Source of the DNA: Diphasiastrum complanatum
Lineage: Eukaryota > Streptophyta > Lycopodiopsida > Lycopodiales > Lycopodiaceae
Assembly: GCA_029204225.1 (NCBI GenBank)
Contig: CM055097.1
Span: 28,447,192-28,511,191, forward strand
DNA: 64,000 bases
Direction of reading: 5' to 3'
Part shown: one piece after another, positions 55,771 to 64,000 of the stretch
Position numbering within the stretch: position 1 is the first letter of the stretch
How the letters are laid out: every line of letters begins with the position of its first letter
Notes under the pieces: generated by a model
What the model saw: the letters and a program-made list of their open reading frames with translations, nothing else
Told to the model about the DNA's origin: nothing
Database searches by the model: none
Made by a program: the position numbers and the translations under genes

Positions 55771-58480
55771 TCTCCAGTGATGAAGTAATTCTACTCTGAT
55801 ATTGTATCTTTTTCTATTGCACGTAAGTGATTTTCTATTCAGCAGCTGAAGTATCTACTTCATCTGCTTGTCTTTTCCGAGCATTGCCTGGTATAGTTTT
55901 AGTTGCTTAGTTTCTCCTGGGTCTGAATCGATCCAGATGGTATCATTTTTTGGCATCATAAATGCCACAAGTAAATAATAATATCCAGCTTGATTATCAA
56001 GATTTTCATGTTGCATCAACTCAAGAAGTTGAAAAAACCTGAGGCTTTGTGATTTTTATGTGATGTTCATGCTAGAAGGGTGTAACTGGACATGCCTTTG
56101 AAAGACTTGTGTAAAAGACGTTTCTGAGGAGGAAAATAGAGATTCGAAGTTCAAAGTTTTTGAGAATGTTGCTAACTCTTGAAGTTAAAGCAGATGATTG
56201 GCAAATGTACACTATGGATGAACTTCAAAAATGTGGGTTACAGAGAATCTAAATTATGAGAACAATACATTTAATTTTGTGCGCACGATTCACAGAGAGC
56301 AATATTTAAGTAGTGGGTATGCTTATTGGCTGCTTTACAATTTTGGTCCATTCTACTTAATGTGATGTTTTTTGTAGTAGCAACTTACCTTCTGAACACA
56401 AACAGTTAGTAGATTATATGTGATTACTGCACAAAGTTCAATTCCATAGTCGATAAAGGTTACATGCATTCTAGGCAAGGGTGTGTCTTTGTAGTTGTTT
56501 CAAAGATATCCTTTCAATCTGACACTGCTTTCCAAACTTAGGCTGGCTGTAATTTCAATCTTGTATAATTTTTAGGGCAGTTTGAGAACTTGTAAAACGC
56601 ATCCATTTAATGTTATAAGTGCACAATTTATCTTGCAACAAAGAACACAAGACACTAGACTGCTTTGAGACTACCGAGCACTCAAACACTCCATAGTTTG
56701 AGTTCCCATAGATGGTCTTATCATTTTTTATTGATCTGGGCCCTAACCTAGCGACTAGATGGAAATCTTGTTGTAAACAATATGGTAAATAGTGATAAGT
56801 AGGGCCCAAGAGAGCATGCATTTTTGTTCTTAAGTGTGCAAGATCTTGGTTTTTTCTTGGGTGCAACCTTAAGATATTCAGCCCTAAATTCAAGATTCGA
56901 GGAAAAGCCCTAAAGTCATTGCTCTAATGTGTTGACTCAAAGCGTGTCTTGATAAATCACATCATTGTATTTTCCTTGAAAAAGATGCAGATTGAGTCCT
57001 TATATTTCAAATATTCAATTTTATTGTTTGAGACTCGTTTGAAATACTGCACAGTTTTCGTAGTTGTTTGAACTTTAATTAGATGTGCATATCTTTCAAC
57101 ATAGATGGTCACATTTTATCATTATTTACAGCCTCCCATTCTGTATTAAAACACAACCATAATGCTGGACAAACTATGGTGTTTTGAACTATCATGAAGA
57201 TATAATGGTAAGTACAAATTTGACTTGAGAGCAAGTTTGATGACAATCAAATCTCACAAAGCATGAGAGACACTAGAAAATAGTCTCACAGAATTGTCAT
57301 TTTGTTTCATTTGAATGGATTCAGAAGGCAAGGAATCAAGCTCCTAAAAGTCCATCCTGTTTTATCCCCCACCTCAAAAATAAAATAAAATGTGAGGCTG
57401 GCCCTGGCCTCTTTCTTTCTTCAGATTCCTCATTTTTTATTAGTCTAATAGCAGCTTTGTTTGAAACTCTGAAGACAATTGAAGGAGCATTCGAGGCCAA
57501 TTTTTGGTGGACCTGGATCGCTGCATTTCTGGCCAGAAATTCAGCTATACAGGCCATCGTTTTAGGTATGTTTTTGATGTTTGTTTCAGAATATTTTCAA
57601 ACGAAGGCAGGGTTGATACAAAGAACATACCATTAACACTTGAATGAAACTTTCAACCCTTTGTGCTACAGCCTACTAGACCCTATTTTCAAGGGTCTAT
57701 TACCCACGTAGGCCCTGTCAAAGTCTCGTAGACCAAAAACGTCCCTCACATGCTAGACATTAAAGAGCTTAATCATTTAAAGAGCATGCTAGATATTACT
57801 GGCCTAGTACTAAAAGCTCTGAGACGTTGGGCTTGGCAAATCATATACTAATGGATGCTTAAATAAGTGCAATATAAAAAAAATTATGTATTCTTTTAAT
57901 CAAATCAAACTCTATACACTTCCTCACATGTATCCAATGAAGAGTGCATATTTATTTTCCTTTCACATTTGAGGGGTGCATTAGTCAAATGCCATTCAGT
58001 TGAAGGGCAAAAAGCCTAGGTTTAGGGTAGGCTACCCTAAACCATCACGTTGCCCTCACGGTACAGGGTCTATTATTGGTAGCTGGCAACCGTGTGCTTG
58101 CTATTAATTGCCTACTCACTAAAAGCATTGAGACATTTAGAGCTGTTAAATCCCTATCTAAATGTTTATATTACTTTGGGGAGATATCACCTTCAAATTA
58201 CTAACAAGATAACATACCATCAGTCATTCTACCAGCTTCAAGAGCATTGTAGTTTGACCTCCAAAGTTCCGGAAGATGTGATAGCTACTCATTTTGATTT
58301 GTTCAGACCACTTCAGTTTGTTTCACTCAATAGCTCAAGTATCCACCAGCATTCCACTTTTGATTCCATATGAATCGTTTCGTGAGGGGTCTGAAAAAGT
58401 TTTCGTGGTAGAGCACGGCCTTAGTACCAAATCTATCCATACAGTTGGTAAAACCACCAGAAAAGACGAGATTTTTTGAG
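55771..58480. other. PIP5K 3' flank and intergenic stretch
   Basis: The 3' UTR should occupy the first few hundred bp; AATAAT-type words lie near 55970 but no strong polyadenylation signal stands out. The rest has no recognised coding sequence. Minus frames at 56555-56893 and 57336-57557 show no family motif. Perfect hairpins lie at 57677-57699 and 58019-58043. Confidence 0.4.
58019..58043. repeat. Perfect palindrome GGTTTAGGGTAG-G-CTACCCTAAACC
   Basis: 12-bp arms around a single G, each arm containing a plant telomere-type heptamer (TTTAGGG / CCCTAAA) in opposite orientation. Confidence 0.9.
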
Positions 58481-60213
58481 AAAGATAAAGTGGACATTGT
58501 GGATGTTGATGAGCTCGGATCTCCAATTCAGAGATTTATTACCAGTCCACCTTATATAGTGCAAAGGTTGAACAATCTTGATGCTCCTATATCGGATGGA
58601 TTGCTCATTCTTGAATGAATCAGTATGTTGCCATCAAGCAGCAAGCTGCGAAAGATGACTGAAAGAGTAAAAAATATTTTACAGGTGCAAGAAATTCCGG
58701 CTAGATATAATGGAGATGTTATTTTTGAACTTCCTAGTGTGTCGGAGAAAAGTAATTCAATGTCGGGCATGGAGCAAAGTAAAGATGGGCACCCATGGGT
58801 TCATTATTCATCTACATCCATGACTGGCTTTAAAGGAGATGTTCATTTGTCATATTGTGGGGGTTCATTTGTCTGCATTAACGAGTTGTGTGGTAGCCTC
58901 TCTTCATTTGGACGTTTGAACACAAGCAATTGGAAAGGAAGGTTGTTTGTGCGGTGTCCTCTGGGCATTGTAGAAAAAAAAAACATGGCGGATTTTGTTG
59001 TCATTATTGTGGATTTAAACCTAGATGTATTGCAACCTGCCATGCACAGATATATTATGTCATACCACAAGACATTAGGTACACTCGATCTGTAATTCAC
59101 CTTGGAACTCATATACATGATGTAGCCTATGGAGAGTGCATGCAAACACGGAATGCCATTAGAAATTTGGTGAGAGAGCATGTTCAGAAACTTCCCAATG
59201 TTGGCCAAAAGAAAATAGAAAAAGTTGTGGCTAGAGAATCGATAATGAACAATCTGCTTCCATCTAAAGGATGTTAGATAGATAAGTTGAACATTGACAC
59301 TTTTTTGGCAATGTTGGAGCAGTTGCAGCCTTTAACTAATCTGAGAAGGTATATCTAAATTTTGGCCCTCATGCCATATGTTTTGGTATTAAAATGTTTT
59401 AAAAATTTACTGGGTTTTTGAATGTTTGTTTTATTAACTGTGTAGGCTGAGAAAATGGATGGACGAGTTCAAACTAAGCAACCAGCAGAGCGTGGACTCT
59501 ATTGATTCTATATTGAAACTAAAGGAGAAATGTCAATATGATTACTTTCAAGGATCACCATTCCCTGGACAAGTATCAGATATTAGAAATGACATATGTT
59601 ATATTTTTAAAATGTCCACTATCTTCAGGAGTCACTATTGTCAAACAAATGCAACAAGGTGGAGATCTCGAGCATTCATGGTTGGACTACGATGGCCGCA
59701 CATGTTTATGACCCAAGGTTAGCCTTTTTCTTTAACGCCATTCTAGAGATTAGATCATGTCTTGTTATATGCAAGCTGTTTCATTGCTTCCTTTTGCTTA
59801 TGTAGTATCTAGAGTTTGAAGACTATAGCTGTATGTGAAATGAAGGTAGAAGACACAAAAGCACAAATGAAGTTTTGGGAAATGTTGAATGGCACTATCA
59901 TGGCTTAGAAAGAGTGCAATTTTGAGGATTCATGGCGGATGAAGCAGGTGCGAATTAGGCAACAATTAGGATGGTGTATGGTGAAGGTGACAGTATACCC
60001 ATGGAGGGACGTGAAAGATCTTGGCTATTTCATTTCAAAGATAGTTTGAAAAAACACTCTGATCAATGTATTGTTCAAGATATGCGGAGCAAACACATTA
60101 ATTTGTGTGAAGACTGGAGACTAGCAATCGACATAACTAATGCAAACACAAAATATAATAAAGTGCGAGCATTTTGGAGGACTGGAGCAGCTTATAAAAG
60201 TCAGACACCTGAC
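58481..60213 (+). pseudogene. DDE-type transposase-like gene with GCM1/WRKY-like zinc finger, decayed
   Basis: Pieces in order: SPIQRFITSPPYIVQRLNNL (58520); GHPWVHYSSTSMTGFKGDV and a Cys-rich segment (58780-58900). After a frameshift at about 58940 come CHYCGFKPRCIATCHA and TRSVIHLGTHIH, giving a Cys/Cys/His-x-His arrangement like the GCM1/WRKY-type fingers of MULE-related transposases. An intron ends at about 59444. Then SVDSIDSILKLKEKCQYDYF, VKQMQQGGDLEHSWLDYDG, MAAHVYDP (59690), IAVCEMKVEDTKAQMKFW, GFMADEAGAN (Asp-containing block), and PMEGRERSWLFHFKDSLKKH with CEDWRLAIDI. Block order and spacing fit a plant DDE transposase-derived family. It has several frameshifts and a TAG at 59907. 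The family name is inference. Confidence 0.6.
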
Positions 60214-60885
60214 ACACAAATGTCTACAAAAGTGAAAGCTCTCCGAACTGATGGTGGTGGCAAATACCTCTCTAACGAGATGTCCGACTACCTAGCTAAA
60301 CATGGCATTCGAAGACAGTTCACAACTTTCTCTTCTCCTCAACAGAATGAAATTGCAAAAAGGAAGGGGATTCTGGTATGTCCATCACCACGAAAGTGAT
60401 TACGAACTGCATTCCCGCTATTTTTATCGGAATGTCATCAACTACACCTTTTGGTTTTACACATGATTGATCTCTAGTTTGATGGCAAATTTTGCTGGTT
60501 TCAATCCTTGCGAATCCCATTTTTAATACAAGAAGGTAGTGGAGACCAAATTTACACCCGATCCTCCATCTACCACTGCTGCTTCGTCCTCAAATCTTTT
60601 GTGCTTGATTGGCTGGGTGATGTTGTGCTCTTCACTTTCCCATGATGTAGACTTCAGAAGAAGATCTATCTTAGCCAACAGACATATCTAAAAGACATTT
60701 TACAAAAATTTCATATGTTTGATTGCAAACCAATTGATACTCCAATGGATCCAAGTATAGTATTAACTAAGCCTACTTGTGCTGATTCCAAAAGTAAAGT
60801 ACTCAACTTAGTGAAGTACCCTTATCATTCACTAATTGGATTTGATGTATGCCATGCAGTTAGAATTAAAGTTAGAATCACTGTG
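60214..60885 (+). pseudogene. Copia integrase and RT/RNase H fragments
   Basis: 60220-60370 encodes ALRTDGGGKYLSNEMSDYLA and GIRRQFTTFSSPQQNEIAKRK, the second-Asp and Glu region of a copia integrase (usual form RTDNGGEY...TPQQNGVAERKN). After about 280 degraded bases, 60655-60860 gives IYLSQQTYLKDILQKFHMFD and CKPIDTPMDPSIVLTKPTC, the end of copia RT with the bridge to RNase H. Most of pol is deleted. The integrase frame is fused, without a stop, to the transposase relic upstream. Confidence 0.8.
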
Positions 60886-60891
60886 TTACTA

Positions 60892-61128
60892 TACTGTGGG
60901 TCCTATCAGTGGATAAGGATCAGTTGGCCTCGCCACGAGGCAAGTCGATGGGACACGCGTCCCGCCAACGGCAACCTGGGTCATGCATGGGTTGCCTGAG
61001 TGAACAAGTACATGTACAGTGTAATTTCATTTTGAGAAATACAATTGCTATGTGAGCTTGCTGAGGAGAGTGTTTTCTGTCTGTGTTACTATGTAGCATG
61101 ATCTGTGTTCCTGTGCAAAGCAAATTCT
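60892..61128 (+). repeat. Small copia-type LTR
   Basis: It starts near TGTGTTACTATACTG and ends before the PBS TGGTATCAGAGC at 61133-61144. It is followed by a leader-like stretch to about 61368. It may be the 3' LTR of the copia fragment at 60.2-60.9 kb joined to another element's leader, or a separate truncated copy. Confidence 0.55.
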
Positions 61129-61132
61129 AAGT

Positions 61133-61144
61133 TGGTATCAGAGC
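61133..61144 (+). promoter_or_regulatory. Primer-binding site (tRNA-Met type)
   Basis: TGGTATCAGAGC, a perfect match to the common plant PBS, a few bases inside the LTR end. Confidence 0.8.
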
Positions 61145-61368
61145 CGTACAGGGAGTGTACACAGTACAGTGTCGCCGTTGAAGAGAGCTTCGGGAGAACT
61201 GTGTTTTGAGAGTTCGGGGTTTTACGGTGGGTTGAAGACGGAAAGAGAAGCACTGGTGCACGGTTTCTAATTTATAGAGGCTTGCTAAGCTCAACAGAGG
61301 GATTATTAGCCTGTGCATAGCATCAGACAGGGAAAAATTTGGTGGAAAATTGACAATTTCGAAGCCAG

Positions 61369-63965
61369 CTAAAAATTGAAACCGGACTTGGGGTTACGGT
61401 TTTTATACATAACTGGTGATTTCTTCGCTGTTTGTGCATTGTAATCTTGAACCAAGACATCAGCAAATTCTCCTGTGTCACCTACTTTTTCGCTAGCAGA
61501 AGACTGAGGTTCCTTGGACAAGAGAATTACTGTATCCTCGCTATCTAAACTCTCTCCCACCTTAGATAGTTCATTTGACAAAACTGCAAGAGATTTCATT
61601 CTCACTTTTACAAAATCAACTAAATTAGTATCTAAATCTACTGTAGCAACATGTCTGCCTTTCTGAACAACACATGCGCTCGTAGTGCCGCTACCACCAA
61701 ATAAATTCAAAACCCAATCAGCTGGGTGTGAAAAAATGTCAATTAAATGATTAATTGATTGTTGTGGCTTTTGGTAGGGACAAACACAACCCGTCATTGG
61801 ATTTTTTAATTTTTTCGTCACGGTTGGATACTAGAACAAGTTTTCAAAAATTTTCAGTCCAGAAGTGTTGTAATGAAGCATCGAACGTTTGCCATCCAAA
61901 GAATAATAACCGATGGTTATTTGTTCTATTTCATTGCAAAGTCGTGCTCCTCCCGAGTTCTTGACATTGGGCTGGTACTTGACATGAAACATTACAAGTA
62001 AAATAAATTTTAAATTTTAACTTTAAAATAAAAAATCTAAAATAAAATTATGAATTAAAATACGAATTAATAATTCAGGTATTTAAAAACTTACCATACA
62101 ACATTTTCTATTCCCGCATTACAGAAAGTTAATAGAGCTTTTTGTACTGAAGCTGACTGCCAAGAAGAATGAAAAATAACAACTCTCCAAATTGGAGAAG
62201 TTGTGACTTCAAGAAAACCCTGCATAAAACTATGGATTTCAGTGAATTTGAAGGGGGTATCATCATTTAATGATTCCTTCATCTGAAATCCATATGGTAT
62301 ATTGGCAATGCGGAGTGTATAAGACATTTTTTTTAAGAATTTTGAAATTTCTCTACAATCGCCCTCCTCAACCGAGTAGAAGCATGGTTGATCATCGACA
62401 CTTTTGGAAAGGCAGGTCTCAAATGGATCCTCCTCCACAATGGTCTCACCCCGTGCCAATCTCTCCCTGTCCCTTTTTTCTGCTTTTGCCTTCAGAATAT
62501 GCCTCTTGAATTGCTCTGGAAAGACTTTGTTTTTTTAATCTTCGGGAGACTGAAAAAGAAAAAGCTATGCTTAGCATGGGAGACACAAAATATAAAATAG
62601 AATGGACGACTTAAAGTATCAAAAAGAAATAATTAAATAAAGAAAAACTATGCTTAGCATAGAAAACATAAAATATAAAAAAGAATCAAGTAATAAGCAC
62701 ATATGCTAAGCATGGGTGAAATAAATACCATGTCTCTAAACAAAATAAAAAATGGACTCAAAGCTTCATTTCGGCTGCTCAGAGGATAAAGCCTCTGACA
62801 CTCTTTAAAATCTTGACAATTTAGCCATGTCACAAAGGCTTCTTGAACTTTCATAAATAATTTATGCTTTTTTCTTCGACTTTGAGACACCCTGAGCAGG
62901 TTGGTCTTTTATTTGAAAAGTTTCTCATTTATCAAAAAAATTATCAACAAGGGCCCACACCTAAAATAAAAAAAAAAAATTATTTGATAAGGAATTTAGG
63001 AAGTATTACAATTGAGTTCAAAATTTTAGTCTAATAAAAATAATTTAAAAGGATTACAACATATATTATGACCAGAGTATTCCATGACGAGCATAGCAAA
63101 AAAAATTACCTTGCCACTGCAAAAAGCAAGCTAAAAAAAATTATCATATTTTGTAAGGCTCTACGTAGGATTTTTCAAGTCAAAAAACAGACTTGTCTCT
63201 TGAGCACAGAGTGCTTTCAACTCTAGTTAATTCACATCTTCTGCTTTGGAGACTCTCACGTATTCTTAGTGAAAAAATCGAATTCTTTGTATCACAATCA
63301 TCTTCATCCGGTAATCCTGATCAATATTATGGTCCCAAGCCAATAATTTGGCTTCTTCCACTATCAGTCAGCAAATGCAATAGCACTCACAGTTCGAAAT
63401 GTTGGAATATGGAAATCTCTTGAGATAACTGTGTCCGGGCTTGTAAACTGTATGCCCCCAAGAACAAGAAAATGATATGAATTTAATAAAGAAAAATTAA
63501 AATTTGCAACAACATTGCATTCGTTGGGATCAATCAAAACAACAAAAGGAGTAACTATGGCCTGCGTATGATTTTTAAATTTTATTTTTAAATTATGTAC
63601 ATGTGTTTCATTCGGTTCTCTTAACTTCCATTGGCTTGTCTCTTGTTATTGAGTCTACGGTGACCTATCACACTGATTTATATCTAAAACTAAAGTTGTT
63701 TTTTTTAATTTTTTTTGATTATATGAATATCTTCTCTTAATTTGACAAGCTCAGAGCTATTTTGTAAGGGACGAATGGATGCACCAGATACAGACATCGA
63801 TGGTTTGTTGGCAGCTTTCTTGCTTTCAGCAGAAGGGATGGACTTATGGCGATGTGTAGCCATGGTCTTTGTGCGTGACTTGGGTCTAGTGGGAGAAGAC
63901 TCAGAAATATTATGAGATCCATTTTTTTTGGGATGAGGGACATCTACAATTTCATCCTCTTTTAC
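61369..63965 (-). pseudogene. ParB-like / beta-class DNA methyltransferase gene, decayed, start outside the window
   Basis: Exon-like blocks on the - strand, in order: 63965-~63700 (charged, KSRTKTMATHRHKS); 63561-~63190 (VTPFVVLIDPNECNVV, HFLVLGGIQFTSPDT, then in another frame EEAKLLAWDHNIDQDYRMKM); ~62975-62711 (ALVDNFFDK, KVQEAFVTWLNCQDFKECQR, SPFFILFRDM); 62549-62095 (EEDPFETCLSK, YTLRIANIPYGF, then LEVTTSPIWRVVIFH); 61977-61369 (TSPMSRTREEHDFAM, IGYYSLDGKR, PYQKPQQSINHLIDIFS, WVLNLFGGSGTTSACV). NIPYG followed by KPQQ and FGGSGTT is the IV-X-I order of beta-class amino-methyltransferases (N4-cytosine or N6-adenine). The N-terminal part resembles ParB/Srx-like domains, which accompany such enzymes in bacteria and phages. 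Splice sites such as CTTTTTCAG|TC at 62550 and GTATG|gtaagt at 62094 are clean. Stops near 63385 and 61929 and several frame slips make it a pseudogene. ParB-like is inference. Confidence 0.6.
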
Positions 63966-64000
63966 CTAAAAGTTCAAAGAATTTTATATTTAGTAACCAC

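Noticed and set aside
56555-56893. 112-aa minus frame downstream of PIP5K
   Set aside because: No motif, no splice structure, composition typical of non-coding sequence. Possible but unsupported.

Overview
The window is nuclear DNA of a land plant with a large, repeat-rich genome. The evidence is split genes with GT-AG introns of several kb, decayed Ty1/copia and Ty3/gypsy elements with plant-type tRNA-Met primer sites (TGGTATCAGAGC), and a plant-type MORN-PIP5K gene. The combination of LINE families, a GCM1/WRKY-zinc transposase relic and a ParB-like/DNA-methyltransferase relic makes a fern or other seed-free plant my best guess. That is inference, not proof.

Layout. 1-14.2 kb is a stack of truncated copies of one non-LTR (LINE) family on the + strand. 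Their 3' ends read ...ATGCCTTTTGGCATGGAAAA.. ATTAATAAAGC and then pass into a (CT)n tract instead of poly(A). An LTR retrotransposon on the - strand (7.0-8.8 kb) and a gypsy chromodomain relic (5.3-5.7 kb) lie among them. 14.4-22.9 kb holds a possible hAT relic, a copia LTR with gag, and a gypsy integrase-chromodomain-LTR. 23.07-25.44 kb is a multi-exon gene that I do not recognise; its splice phases are mutually consistent and it has one frameshift. 25.6-32.2 kb holds foldback repeats, another copia LTR and gag, a tRNA-derived SINE-like family (partly in tandem) and a 149-bp perfect (CT)n.

The one clearly intact gene is a phosphatidylinositol-4-phosphate 5-kinase on the + strand. The coding part spans about 36.57-55.77 kb in eight exons whose phases sum to an open frame of 835 codons: eight MORN repeats followed by a type I/II PIP kinase domain. 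A GC-rich block at 32.79-33.2 kb, with duplicated palindromic ACGT elements and a CT-rich leader, is the probable promoter and 5' UTR. Introns 3-5 are 3-6 kb long and carry LINE relics in both orientations, a G-rich minisatellite and a recent 138-bp duplication.

58.5-64 kb holds two decayed genes facing each other. On the + strand is a DDE-type transposase relative with a GCM1/WRKY-like zinc finger, whose frame now runs into copia integrase. On the - strand is a multi-exon pseudogene that joins a ParB-like region to a beta-class amino-methyltransferase (motifs NIPYG and FGGSGTT). The methyltransferase relic and the unrecognised gene at 23-25 kb are the two most interesting items.
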